Assembly: GCA_036504335.1 (NCBI GenBank)
Contig: DASXVJ010000003.1
Coordinates: 1 to 64,000, forward strand
Reading direction: 5' to 3'
Origin: Fen-183 sp036504335
GTDB lineage: Bacteria; Acidobacteriota; Thermoanaerobaculia; UBA5066
DNA length: 64,000 nucleotides
This document shows, in pieces, positions 17,915 to 26,729 of the stretch. Positions within the stretch are counted from its first letter, which is position 1. The number at the start of each line of letters is the position of its first letter. The notes beneath the pieces are model-generated. The model made no database searches. It saw nothing but the letters and a program-made list of their open reading frames with translations, and was not told the DNA's origin. The position numbers and the translations under genes are program-made.

Positions 17915-19272
17915 GCGCGGTCCGCGTCCCGCCGCCGCCCGGCCCGCCGCTGCCGTTCTCGCTGCCCCGCTTCGAGGGGACCGTCCTGCCGTCGGGCCTC
18001 GCCGTGCGCGCCGCGCGCTGGGGCAGCCGCCCCACCGTCGCGGCCGCGATCGTGTTCCCGGGCGCCGGCTCCACGGCCGACCCGCCGGACCGCGACGGGA
18101 CCGCCGACGTCACCGGAGACACGTTCCTCGGGGGCACGCGCACGAAGACGGCGCGACAGCTCGCCGAGGCCCTCGACGACCTCGCGGCCGTCGCGGACGT
18201 CTCGGCCGGCACCGACTCGACGGTCGCGCGCCTCTACGTCCTCGAGAGCGACCTCGACGCCGGGCTCGCGCTCTTCGCGGAGATCCTGACGGAGGCCACG
18301 TTCCCCGAGGAGGAGTTCGACAAGGGCCGCCGCCGGCTCATCGCGGCGCTCAAGGAGCAGCGCTCCGAGCCCGACTTCCTCGCGCGCGAGCGCCTCTACG
18401 ACCGGCTCTACCCCGGCCACCCCTACGGGACGGTCTCGCCCACCGAGAAGGGCCTCCTCACGCTCACGCGCGACGACGTCGCGGAATTCGCGCGGCGCCG
18501 GCTGTCGTTCGCGGGCGCGACGCTCGTCCTCGCGGGCGCGGCCGATCCGGGCGCCCTGCTCGCCGCGGCGACGCGCGCCTTCGGCGGCCTGCCGGCGACG
18601 TCCGGCGAACCGGGCTTCACCGTCCCGCCCCCGCCGCGCGTCGAGGGCTTTTCCATCCACCTCGTGAACCGGCCGGGCTCCGTCCAGACGAACCTCCTCT
18701 TCGCGCGGCCCGCGATCGCCCGCCGGAGCCCGCGCTTCCCCGCCGCCGTCGTGGCGAACCAGTCTCTCGGAGGCGGCGCGTCGTCGCGCCTCTTCCACGT
18801 CCTGCGCGAGGAGCGCGCGCTCACGTACGGGGCGTACTCGTCGCTCGCGACGCGCGTCCTCGCCGGGCACTTCGGCGCGTCGATCGACTGCCGCACCGAG
18901 GTGACCGCGGAGGCGCTCGGCGGCCTCCTCGACCTCATCCGCGCCTTCGCCGCCGACGGGCCCGCCGCCGAGGAGCACGAGCGCGCGAAGAACTACCTCC
19001 TCGGCTCCTTCCCGATCCCCCGCGAGACGCCGAGCGGCGTCGTCCAGGACGAGCTCACGCGCCTCCTGCACGGACTTCCCGAGGACGAGTTCACGACGTG
19101 GAGGGACCGGATCCGCGCCGTCACGCGCGAGGAAGCCCGGGACGCCGCCGCGGAGCTGTTCGACCCCGCGACCGGCATCGTCGCGGCCGTGGGCGACGCC
19201 GGGAAGATCCGGCCGATCCTCGAGGCGCGCGGCGAGACGACGCTCTGGGACGCGGACGGCCCGCGCGCCTGA
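17911..19272 (+). CDS. M16-family peptidase-like subunit lacking the zinc motif
   Basis: A 453-residue partner of the preceding M16 peptidase. It has the M16 fold, including the C-terminal Arg/Tyr-type region (GGGASSRLFHVLREERALTYG), but at the place of HxxEH it reads VTGDTFLGGTRTKT, so it cannot bind catalytic zinc. Such active-inactive pairs are known in bacterial M16B heterodimers, where this half shapes the substrate chamber. GTG 17911 overlaps the stop of the catalytic gene by four bases. Confidence 0.88.
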   Translation: MSAVRVPPPPGPPLPFSLPRFEGTVLPSGLAVRAARWGSRPTVAAAIVFPGAGSTADPPDRDGTADVTGDTFLGGTRTKTARQLAEALDDLAAVADVSAGTDSTVARLYVLESDLDAGLALFAEILTEATFPEEEFDKGRRRLIAALKEQRSEPDFLARERLYDRLYPGHPYGTVSPTEKGLLTLTRDDVAEFARRRLSFAGATLVLAGAADPGALLAAATRAFGGLPATSGEPGFTVPPPPRVEGFSIHLVNRPGSVQTNLLFARPAIARRSPRFPAAVVANQSLGGGASSRLFHVLREERALTYGAYSSLATRVLAGHFGASIDCRTEVTAEALGGLLDLIRAFAADGPAAEEHERAKNYLLGSFPIPRETPSGVVQDELTRLLHGLPEDEFTTWRDRIRAVTREEARDAAAELFDPATGIVAAVGDAGKIRPILEARGETTLWDADGPRA

Positions 19273-19277
19273 GCCGG

Positions 19278-20171
19278 CTAGGCCTGCGGTGGCGCGGCGT
19301 CCGGGGCGAGCTCGCCCGCGTCGCCGGGCTCGAAACGGGCCGACCGCGCGTCCTGCGTGCGCCTGAGGCGCGTGCGGAACGTCAGCACCTCGAGCTGGCG
19401 CAGGCGCTCGGCCTCGCCCTTCCGGTGGCGCTGCTGGTGGCGCGCGGCCGCGAGGAGCAGCGCGCTCCTCACGTATTCGCGCCGCTCGTCCATCCGGCCG
19501 AAACGCTTCTCGAAGCGGCGCGTCCACGGAAAGCGCAGGGCTTCGGCGTCCTCGGGAGGCAGGAGGCCGAGCCGGACCTCCTCCGCGAGCTCCGCCTTCA
19601 CGCGGGCGCTTTCGGCGAGGATCGCCGGCCCCCACGCGAGGAGGGCCGCCGCGAGACCGCCCGCGAGCACCCAGCCGATCCGCCCGCGGCCCGCGGCCTC
19701 GACAGTCGACGCGAGTCCCGCCCCGAGGGCGGCCGGCGCGGCGACGGCGAGCACGCGCGCGAGCCCCTCGCGCCAGCCGGCCTCGGCTCCCGCGCGGCAG
19801 CACTCCGCCGCCGCAGCCGAGACGGCGAGTACGGCGAGCACCGCGAGGACGATCGCGCCGGCGCCCGGCAGGCGCCGCCCCGAGACCAGCGCCACGGCCG
19901 CCGCGCCGCCCGCCGCGAGCGCCGCCGTCCGCGCCGCCTCCTCCGTGACGGAGGGAAACGCGCGCTGCGTCCCGAGCGCAAGGAGAAGCGCGATCCCGCC
20001 CGCGATCGCCGCCGCCTCGGCGGGCTCCGGGAGCGCGGCGCGCGCGGGGCCGAGCGCGGCAAACGCCGCGAGCGCGCCCAGGGCGACGGCCTCGACGCGG
20101 CGGCCCGCCCGGCTCGCGAGGAGCAGGGCGAGTGCCGCCGCGGCGGCGCGGAGCACGATCTCGACGGTCAC
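19278..20171 (-). CDS. Polytopic membrane protein of unknown function
   Basis: A 297-residue protein. The first 200 residues are almost wholly hydrophobic and Ala/Leu-rich, enough for about seven or eight membrane helices. The last 90 are charged and Arg-rich (RFEKRFGRMDERREYVRSAL), probably cytoplasmic. I recognise no family. GTG 20171 overlaps the ribF stop by four bases, so it is coexpressed with ribF, and possibly rimO, without an obvious functional link. Confidence 0.7.
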   Translation of the reverse strand: MTVEIVLRAAAAALALLLASRAGRRVEAVALGALAAFAALGPARAALPEPAEAAAIAGGIALLLALGTQRAFPSVTEEAARTAALAAGGAAAVALVSGRRLPGAGAIVLAVLAVLAVSAAAAECCRAGAEAGWREGLARVLAVAAPAALGAGLASTVEAAGRGRIGWVLAGGLAAALLAWGPAILAESARVKAELAEEVRLGLLPPEDAEALRFPWTRRFEKRFGRMDERREYVRSALLLAAARHQQRHRKGEAERLRQLEVLTFRTRLRRTQDARSARFEPGDAGELAPDAAPPQA

Positions 20172-21115
20172 GAGACCGGGTGCGCCAGGAAGTAGCGGCG
20201 CGTCGCCTCGACGTCGAGGCGGATCTGGGCGGTGAGCTCGAGCATGGACGGAAAGGTCATCTCCTCGCGGACCCGGTCGAAGAACGACAGGCGAACGCGC
20301 TCTCCATATACGTCCGACGAGAAGTCGAGGATGTACGACTCGATCGTCGTCGCGTAGTCCTCGTAAACGGTCGGTCGGCGCCCGATGTTCGTGACGCACG
20401 CGAACGTGCGCTCGAACGAGTCGATCCTCACGCTCGTGAAGTAGACGCCGTCCATCGGGTAGAGCTCGTTGCCGGGCTGGAGGTTCATGGTCGGAAAGCC
20501 GATCTTGCGGCCCATCCGGTCGCCCTTCGCGATGATTCCGTCCATCGCGTAGGGCCGCCCGAGGAGAGCGTTCGCGACCGCGACGTCGCCGCCGGCCAGC
20601 GCGGTGCGGATCCGCGTGGACGAGACCGGCCCGGCGGCGTCCGACACGTCCGCGAGGCCGTGGACCGAGAAGCCCGCCTCGGTCCCGACCCGGCGCAGGA
20701 GCTCGAGGTCGCCGCCGCGCTCGCGCCCGAAGACGAAGCGCGCGCCGACGCAGACCTCCCGCGCGTGGAGCCGCTTGCCGAGGAGCTCCCGGGCGAACTC
20801 TCCGGCGGGCATGAGGGAGAAGTCGCGCGTGAACGGCACGAGGACGAGGGCGTCGATCCCGCAGGCCTCGATCGCCTCCTCGCGCTGGCGCAGCGTCTGA
20901 ATCATCTTCGGGGCCCGCTCGGGGTGGAGGACTTTCAGCGGGTGCGGGTCGAACGTCACGACGACGGACGGCGCGCCGGCGTCGCGCGCGCGGGCCGCCA
21001 CGTCCCGGAGCATCGCCTGGTGGCCCAGGTGCACGCCGTCGAAATTGCCCACCGTGACGACGCCCCCGCGGGGCAGGTCGGCGTTGGAGCGGAGCGGATC
21101 GCGAAGGACCTGCAA
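20168..21115 (-). CDS. ribF: Bifunctional riboflavin kinase / FAD synthetase
   Basis: A 315-residue enzyme making FMN from riboflavin and FAD from FMN. The N-terminal nucleotidyltransferase half has GNFDGVHLGHQ and the adenylation motif SSTRIR. The C-terminal kinase half has GRKIGFPTMNL and the VYFTSV and RRPTVYEDYATTIESYILDF strands. Length is normal for the family. It lies 12 bases downstream of rimO, so probably cotranscribed. Confidence 0.95.
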   Translation of the reverse strand: MQVLRDPLRSNADLPRGGVVTVGNFDGVHLGHQAMLRDVAARARDAGAPSVVVTFDPHPLKVLHPERAPKMIQTLRQREEAIEACGIDALVLVPFTRDFSLMPAGEFARELLGKRLHAREVCVGARFVFGRERGGDLELLRRVGTEAGFSVHGLADVSDAAGPVSSTRIRTALAGGDVAVANALLGRPYAMDGIIAKGDRMGRKIGFPTMNLQPGNELYPMDGVYFTSVRIDSFERTFACVTNIGRRPTVYEDYATTIESYILDFSSDVYGERVRLSFFDRVREEMTFPSMLELTAQIRLDVEATRRYFLAHPVS

Positions 21116-21127
21116 GCGGGCCGGATC

Positions 21128-22495
21128 TTAAGCGACGATGCGGCCGACGAGGTCGTAGGCGTGCGCTTCGGTGATCTTCACGCGGACGACCTCCCCGACG
21201 CGCGGCGTCCAGCCGGGAGGGACGTCGTTGATGAGCACGCGCCCGTCGATCTCGGGCGCCTGCCCGGCGAGCCGCGCCTCGAGCAGCATCTCGGTCTCGT
21301 CGCTGGGCCCTTCGAGGAGGGCGTCGAAGGTCTTGCCGCGCTTCGCGCGGTTCTTGGAAAGAGAGATCTTCTGCTGGACTTCCATCAGACGGTCGCGGCG
21401 CGAAGATTTTTCTTCGAGTGGAACAGGGTCGCCGAGAGGCTCGGCGCCCGAGCCCGGTTCGGGCGAGTACGTGAAGACGCCCGCGTTCTCGAAGCGCACG
21501 GCCTCGAGGAACTCTTCCACTTCTAAGAAATCTTTCTCTTCTTCCCCCGGGAACCCCACGATGAAGGTCGAGCGGAGTGAAATGTCGGGGACGACCTTTC
21601 GGATTTCTTCGAATTGTCGAAGATAGCTGGCGGCATCGCCTCCGCGTTTCATGGAGGCGAGGATGCGGCGGGACACGTGCTGGAGGGGCATGTCCACGTA
21701 CGGGACGAAGCGCTTCTCCTTCGCCATGAGCTCGAAGAGGCCCGGATGCAGCGTCTTCGGATATGCATAGAGAAACCGGACCCACGGAAACGAGGTTTCT
21801 CTCAGGAGGCTTTCGACCAGCACCGCGAGGCCCGTACGGCCGAGGCCGAGGTCCTCGCCGTAGCGCGTCGTGTCCTGCGAGATCAGGACCAGCTCCTTGA
21901 CGCCCTGGGTCTCGAGGGACTGCGCCTCCCTCACGAGCGACGCGACCGTGCGCGAGCGCATGAGGCCGCGCATCTGCGGGATCGTGCAGAACGTGCAGGG
22001 GTTGTTGCAGCCCTCCGCGACCTTCAGGTAGGCGTAGCCCTTGCGGTGCGTGAGGACGCGCGGGGAGAGGTCGTCGTAGAGGCGCGTCGCGAGCGGCTTG
22101 TCCGTGAAGCGCGGGAGGGACGGCAGGCCGAGCGCGGCGGCGGGAGCTTTCTCGAGCTCGTCGAGGCCGATGAAGTGGTCCACCTCGGGGATCTCGGCCG
22201 CGAGGTCCCGCCCGTACTTCTGGACCATGCAGCCGGCGACGACGACGCGGTCGATCTCTCCCGCCTCCTTGCGCGCGACCTCGCGGAGGATCGCGCCGAC
22301 GGATTCCTCCTTGGCCGCGTCGATGAAGCCGCACGTGTTCACGATCACGACGCGAGACTTCTCCGGGTCCGTCAGCGTCAGCCCCTCCCTCTGGAGGTGG
22401 CCGAGCATGACCTCGGTGTCCACGAGGTTCTTCGGGCAGCCGAGAGAGACGATGCCCACGGAGGGGAGGAGAGACCGGGGACCGGAAGATTTCAT
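21128..22495 (-). CDS. rimO: Ribosomal protein S12 methylthiotransferase RimO
   Basis: A 455-residue radical-SAM enzyme that methylthiolates the conserved Asp of S12. The N-terminal cluster domain starts VSLGCPKNLVDTE, the RimO rather than MiaB wording, with further cysteines in NTCGF and GCMVQ. The radical-SAM motif is CNNPCTFCTIPQMRG, and a TRAM domain ends the protein. Three AT-rich motif copies lie in this gene (about 21352, 21401 and 21518), encoding QQKISL, EEKSS and EKDFLEV, and a fourth covers the start codon (22485-22507). The chain remains plausible throughout, so the enzyme is probably active. Confidence 0.93.
   Translation of the reverse strand: MKSSGPRSLLPSVGIVSLGCPKNLVDTEVMLGHLQREGLTLTDPEKSRVVIVNTCGFIDAAKEESVGAILREVARKEAGEIDRVVVAGCMVQKYGRDLAAEIPEVDHFIGLDELEKAPAAALGLPSLPRFTDKPLATRLYDDLSPRVLTHRKGYAYLKVAEGCNNPCTFCTIPQMRGLMRSRTVASLVREAQSLETQGVKELVLISQDTTRYGEDLGLGRTGLAVLVESLLRETSFPWVRFLYAYPKTLHPGLFELMAKEKRFVPYVDMPLQHVSRRILASMKRGGDAASYLRQFEEIRKVVPDISLRSTFIVGFPGEEEKDFLEVEEFLEAVRFENAGVFTYSPEPGSGAEPLGDPVPLEEKSSRRDRLMEVQQKISLSKNRAKRGKTFDALLEGPSDETEMLLEARLAGQAPEIDGRVLINDVPPGWTPRVGEVVRVKITEAHAYDLVGRIVA
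21401..21547. repeat. AT-rich motif pair inside rimO
   Basis: The left copy (21401-21420) reads GAAGATTTTTCTTCGAG. The right copy (21518-21547) is the reverse complement form with CACTTCTAAGAAATCTTTC. A weaker third copy (21352-21373) lies to the left. The segment between is normal RimO sequence. Confidence 0.7.
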
Positions 22496-22577
22496 AGAAG
22501 GTTTGACGGCCGCGGCCCGCCTCGGAAGGCCGGCCGCGCGCGCGAACGCGCATTCTACCTTCGAAGAATCTCCGGTT
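22485..22577. repeat. AT-rich motif pair spanning the asnS-rimO gap and the rimO start
   Basis: The left copy (22485-22507, GGAAGATTTCATAGAAGG) contains the rimO start codon; the right copy (22551-22577, CTACCTTCGAAGAATC) ends beside the asnS stop. In the mRNA the two could pair and enclose the rimO translation start region. Confidence 0.65.
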
Positions 22578-23867
22578 CTATGGATAGATGCGGTAAAGCA
22601 TCCTCGGATAAGGGATGCACTCCCTCAGGTGCGGCACGCCGCACATCCACGCGACGAAGCGTTCGAGGCCCATTCCGAAGCCCGAGTGCGGGAACGTCCC
22701 GTACTTGCGCACGTCGAGGTACCACTGGAACGCCTCGAGCGGCAGGTTGTGCTGCCGGATGCGCGAGAGGAGCAGGTCGTGGTCGTGGATGCGCTGCGAC
22801 CCGCCGATGATCTCGCCGTAACCCTCGGGCGCGAGCATGTCGAGGCCGAGGACGACGTCTGGGTCCTTCGGGTCGGGCTGCATGTAGAACGCCTTGATCG
22901 ACGTCGGGTAGCGCGTGACCATGACGGGCGTGTCGAAGCCCTCCGTGAGCGCCGTCTCCTCGTCGCCGCCGAGGTCGTCCCCGAACTGCACGGGAAAGCC
23001 CTTGGCCTTCAGGATGTCGACCGCCTCGCGGTACGAGATGCGCGGGAAGCGCTTGGACGCGACGGGGTCGAGCTTCGCCACGTCGCGCTCGAGGCGCTTG
23101 AGGTCCTCGGCCCGGCGGTCGAGGACGCGCGCCGTGAGCTCCTTGACGAACTCCTCGGCGAGGTCCAGGAGCCCGTCGACCTCGAGGAACGCGACCTCGG
23201 GCTCGACCATCCAGAACTCGCGAAGGTGGCGGCGCGTCTTGGATTTCTCGGCCCGGAACGTCGGCCCGAAGCAGTAGACCTTCCCGAGGGCCGCGGCCGC
23301 CGGCTCGAGGTAGAGCTGGCCGGACTGGGAGAGGTAGGCCTTCTCCTCCTCCGTGTACTGGGTCTCGAAGAGGTTCGACGTGCCCTCGCAGGCGGCGGGC
23401 GTGAGGATCGGCGAGTCCACGCGCGTGAAGCCGCGCGTGTAGAAGAAGTCGTGGATCGCGCTCTCGACCTCGCTGCGCACCTTGAGGACGGCGACCTGCT
23501 TCGAGGACCGCAGCCACAGGTGCCGCTGCGACATCAGGAAGTCGACGCCGTGCTCCTTGGGCGTGATCGGGAAGTCGTGGCAGAGGTCGAGGACCTTCAC
23601 GTCCGTGACACCCAGCTCGACGCCGCCCGCCGACCGGGTGTCGGCCTTCACGACTCCGGTGATCTCGAGCGTGGACTCCTGCGTCGCGCTCGTCGCGGCC
23701 TCCCAGACCGCCTCGGGCACGTCCGCCTTCGAGACGACGCACTGGAGATAGCCGCTCCCGTCCCGGAGGACGAGAAACCAGATCTTGCCGCCCTTTCGCC
23801 AGTGGTAGAGCCAGCCCTTGAGCGTCACGGTCTCGCCGACGTGGCGGGACAGCTCCGAAATCGTCAC
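22578..23867 (-). CDS. asnS: Asparaginyl-tRNA synthetase
   Basis: A 429-residue class IIb synthetase. An OB-fold anticodon domain (GWLYHWRKGGKIWFLVLRDG) is followed by the catalytic domain with motif 2 (FGPTFRAEKSKTRRHLREFWMVEPE) and motif 3 (GFGMGLERFVAW). The sequence CEGTSNLFET and the absence of a GatB-binding insertion fit asparagine rather than aspartate specificity. GTG 23867 overlaps the stop of the small upstream gene as GTGA. Confidence 0.94.
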   Translation of the reverse strand: MTISELSRHVGETVTLKGWLYHWRKGGKIWFLVLRDGSGYLQCVVSKADVPEAVWEAATSATQESTLEITGVVKADTRSAGGVELGVTDVKVLDLCHDFPITPKEHGVDFLMSQRHLWLRSSKQVAVLKVRSEVESAIHDFFYTRGFTRVDSPILTPAACEGTSNLFETQYTEEEKAYLSQSGQLYLEPAAAALGKVYCFGPTFRAEKSKTRRHLREFWMVEPEVAFLEVDGLLDLAEEFVKELTARVLDRRAEDLKRLERDVAKLDPVASKRFPRISYREAVDILKAKGFPVQFGDDLGGDEETALTEGFDTPVMVTRYPTSIKAFYMQPDPKDPDVVLGLDMLAPEGYGEIIGGSQRIHDHDLLLSRIRQHNLPLEAFQWYLDVRKYGTFPHSGFGMGLERFVAWMCGVPHLRECIPYPRMLYRIYP

Positions 23868-24121
23868 TTCAGCATCCTCGCTCTCCAGCTCTGCAGGACC
23901 ACGTTGGCCTGAGAGAGCCGCAGCAGCCTCCGGCTGCGTTTCGCGCTCGCGTCCGCGTCGTCGATCGGAATGACCTGCGAGCGCGTGTCCCGCGTGATCT
24001 TCTCGAGCTCCTTCATGAGGGCGTCGACCTCGTGCCTCTCGTATTTCTTGAGAACCACGGGGTTGAGGGAGACGTACCCCTCCGCAATGTCCGCCGCCAC
24101 CTTCCACGCGGGATTCGCCAT
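23864..24121 (-). CDS. Small conserved-looking protein of unknown function, coupled to asnS
   Basis: An 85-residue charged, helical protein with no membrane segment or recognised motif. The central part (HEVDALMKELEKITRDTRSQ) looks like an amphipathic helix or short coiled coil. It is the first gene of the asnS transcription unit and overlaps asnS by four bases, so its reading frame is under selection as a translated leader gene. The ATG lies 48 bases from the divergent acyl-CoA dehydrogenase. Confidence 0.65.
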   Translation of the reverse strand: MANPAWKVAADIAEGYVSLNPVVLKKYERHEVDALMKELEKITRDTRSQVIPIDDADASAKRSRRLLRLSQANVVLQSWRARMLK

Positions 24122-24169
24122 GAGACGACGTTACAACATCGGGTACTCTTCGGGCGCTGGAGGTTCAAA

Positions 24170-25357
24170 GTGGGGTTTTCCGGGGTCGATTTCCTGGGGA
24201 TCGAAGACATGCTGTCGGACGACGAGAAGGCGGTCCGCGACCTCGTCCGCGACTTCGTGGACGCCGAGGTCCTCCCGATCATCGAGGCGTGCGCGTACGA
24301 GGGCCGCTTCCCGAAGGAGCTGATCCCGCAGATGGCGGCGATGAATCTCTTCGGGTCCACGATCCCCGAGTACGGCCTCCCGGGCCTCAACAACGTCGCC
24401 TACGGGCTCATCACGCAGGAGCTCGAGCGGGGCGACTCGGGCCTCCGCTCCTTCGTGTCGGTCCAGTCGGCGCTCGTCATGTACCCGATCTACACGTTCG
24501 GCTCGAAGGAGCAGAAGGACCGTTGGATTCCGGCCCTCGCGAAGGGCGAGGCGATCGGCTGTTTCGGCCTCACGGAGCCCGACTTCGGCTCGAACCCGGG
24601 CGGCATGCGCACGGTCGCGAAGAAGGACGGCAAGGACTGGATCCTGAACGGCGCCAAAGCGTGGATCACGAACGGCTCCATTGCGGACGTCGCGGTCGTC
24701 TGGGCCAAGGTCGGCGGGTCCGACGGTCCGATCCGCGGCTTCCTCGTCCCGAAGGGCACGAAGGGGTTCACGACCCCCGAGCACCGCATGAAAATGTCGC
24801 TCCGCGCGTCCGTCACGTCCCAGCTCGCGTTCGAGGACGTGCGCCTGCCGGAAGACGCGGTTCTCCCCGGCGTCGAAGGCATCAAGGGGCCCCTTTCCTG
24901 CCTCACGCAGGCCCGGTACGGCATCGCGTGGGGCGGGCTCGGCTCGGCCATGGCGACATACACGTGCGCGCTCGATTACGCGAAGTCGCGCAAGCAGTTC
25001 AAGGACCGCCCGATCGCGTCCCACCAGCTCGTCCAGCAGAAGCTCGCGTTCATGATCACGGAGATCACGAAGGGCCAGCTCCTCGCGCTCCGCCTCGGCC
25101 GGATGAAGGACGCCAGGACCATGAAGCCCGAGCACGTCTCCATGGCCAAGCGCAACAACGTGTGGGTCGCCCGCGAGTGCGCGAAGCTTGCGCGCGAGAT
25201 CCTCGGCGCCAACGGGATCGTCGGCGAGTACCCGGTGTTCCGCCACCTCGCGAACATCGAGTCCGTCTTCACGTACGAGGGCACGCACGACATCCACACG
25301 CTCGTACTCGGGCAGGCGGTGACGGGCATCCCGGCGTACAACCCGCCGATGGAGTAA
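24170..25357 (+). CDS. gcdH: Glutaryl-CoA dehydrogenase
   Basis: A 395-residue acyl-CoA dehydrogenase converting glutaryl-CoA to crotonyl-CoA with FAD in lysine and tryptophan breakdown. FGLTEPDFGSNPGGM and the C-terminal TYEGTHDIHTLVLGQAVTG, which carries the catalytic Glu, match glutaryl-CoA dehydrogenase better than other family members. I chose GTG 24170 because GGAGG (24159-24163) precedes it by six bases. It stands alone, with no electron-transfer flavoprotein nearby. Confidence 0.88.
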   Translation: MGFSGVDFLGIEDMLSDDEKAVRDLVRDFVDAEVLPIIEACAYEGRFPKELIPQMAAMNLFGSTIPEYGLPGLNNVAYGLITQELERGDSGLRSFVSVQSALVMYPIYTFGSKEQKDRWIPALAKGEAIGCFGLTEPDFGSNPGGMRTVAKKDGKDWILNGAKAWITNGSIADVAVVWAKVGGSDGPIRGFLVPKGTKGFTTPEHRMKMSLRASVTSQLAFEDVRLPEDAVLPGVEGIKGPLSCLTQARYGIAWGGLGSAMATYTCALDYAKSRKQFKDRPIASHQLVQQKLAFMITEITKGQLLALRLGRMKDARTMKPEHVSMAKRNNVWVARECAKLAREILGANGIVGEYPVFRHLANIESVFTYEGTHDIHTLVLGQAVTGIPAYNPPME

Positions 25358-25383
25358 ACCCGCTCCGCTCAGATCGTTGCGGT

Positions 25384-25389
25384 TACAAT
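25384..25389 (+). promoter_or_regulatory. -10 element (TACAAT) eight bases before a start codon
   Basis: TACAAT lies eight bases upstream of the ATG at 25398. A transcript starting at the usual distance would have almost no leader. Three other genes in the window show the same arrangement. Confidence 0.5.
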
Positions 25390-25397
25390 GGGCCGTC

Positions 25398-26729
25398 ATG
25401 GCCATCGCAGGAAATCTGCGGACGATGCAGTTGTCCGAATTGCTGCAGTGGCTGTCCACCGGCCTGAAGTCGGGCACGCTCGTGGTCCGGGGCGCTCCGG
25501 GCGAAAAGCGGATCTACTTCGAGAGCGGCCGCGTCACGTCCTCCTCGTCCACGCTCGAGCGCGAGCATCTCGGGCGGTTCCTCGTCGGGTTCGGGTTCAT
25601 CACCGAGGAGGAGCTGATCCGCGCCCTCGAGGTGCAGCAGGAGTCGAGGATCCTCCTCGGGAAGATCCTCGTCATGATCGGGGCCATCAAGGAAGCCGAG
25701 CTCGCGGACCTCGTCCGCCTCAAGGCCGCCGAGACGATCTACGACATCTTCCTCTGGACCGAGGGCTCGTTCGCGTTCATCGACGGCGAGATCCCCCAGC
25801 TTCCGATGGTTCCGATCTCGTCGGACGTGACCGGTATCGTGATGGAAGGCCTCCGCCGCTACGACGAGTGGCAGCGCATCAAGACGAAGATCACGTCCAT
25901 GCGGCAGATCCCGTCGCTCGCCGTCCCCGTCGAGGAGGCGCTCGGCGAGCGGGAGAAGCTCATCCTCGGCGCGATCAACGGCCACCGGTCCATCGACCAG
26001 ATCGCGCTCGAGACGCACAATCCCGAGTTCCACGTGGCGAAGCTCGTCTTCGACCTCATGCAGAGCGGGCACGTGGCCCTGGCGGGCGAACGCGAGGACG
26101 CCGCCGCCGCTCCCGTCTTCGCCGACGCCGAGTCCGAGGCCGAAGCCGCGTCGGCCTTCGACCCGATCCTCGGGTCCGCGGCGGACGCCGCGTCGGCCGA
26201 GCCGCGCCCGGGCGTCGAGGAATACCTGCTGTCGCCTCCCGGCCCGCGCACCCCTCCGCCGACGGACTATGGGCGCTTTCTGAAGCGGGGACCCGACTCG
26301 TCCGCCACGCTGCGGCGCAAACCGGCGGCGGGCGCGAGCAACGAATCGCAGCCGGCCGTCAAGACCCCTCCGCCTGTCATGCCGGCGATCGGCTCATCCC
26401 TCGCGGCCGCCCCCGTGCCGCGGGCCGCGGCGCCCCCCACGGCGCCGGAGAAGCCGGCCGCTCCCGCTCACGCCGCCGCGCCCGCGAAACACCCGCAGGC
26501 CCCCGCCGAGCCGGCGCCGAAGATCCCGCCCACGTCCATCCCGATTCTCACCAAGCCGATGGAGGAGCTCATGTCGTTCGCGTTCACGCCGAACGAGGCC
26601 TTCATCGTCTCGCGCATCAACGGGATGTGGGACGTGCGTTCGATCGCGCGGATCTCGCCCTTCCCGGAGGCCGAGGTCCTGCGCGTCTTCGCCAAACTCA
26701 AGTCGAACGGCGTCATCTCGTTCAAATGA
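25398..26729 (+). CDS. DUF4388-type response protein
   Basis: A 443-residue protein. Residues 1-90 match the DUF4388 layout (GNLRTMQLSELLQWLSTGLKSGTLVVRG) seen in gliding-motility and signalling proteins. A middle helical domain is followed by a long Pro/Ala linker (about 240-370) and a second winged-helix-like domain at the C-terminus (FTPNEAFIVSRINGMWDVRSI). It overlaps the next gene, a GGDEF protein, by ATGA, which links it to c-di-GMP signalling or to gene regulation of that output. Confidence 0.75.
   Translation: MAIAGNLRTMQLSELLQWLSTGLKSGTLVVRGAPGEKRIYFESGRVTSSSSTLEREHLGRFLVGFGFITEEELIRALEVQQESRILLGKILVMIGAIKEAELADLVRLKAAETIYDIFLWTEGSFAFIDGEIPQLPMVPISSDVTGIVMEGLRRYDEWQRIKTKITSMRQIPSLAVPVEEALGEREKLILGAINGHRSIDQIALETHNPEFHVAKLVFDLMQSGHVALAGEREDAAAAPVFADAESEAEAASAFDPILGSAADAASAEPRPGVEEYLLSPPGPRTPPPTDYGRFLKRGPDSSATLRRKPAAGASNESQPAVKTPPPVMPAIGSSLAAAPVPRAAAPPTAPEKPAAPAHAAAPAKHPQAPAEPAPKIPPTSIPILTKPMEELMSFAFTPNEAFIVSRINGMWDVRSIARISPFPEAEVLRVFAKLKSNGVISFK

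Noticed and set aside
21599..21624. Another AT-rich motif copy in rimO (GGATTTCTTCGAATTG)
   Set aside because: Only the core resembles the motif. It lacks GAAG before and GGTGA after, so I did not count it.
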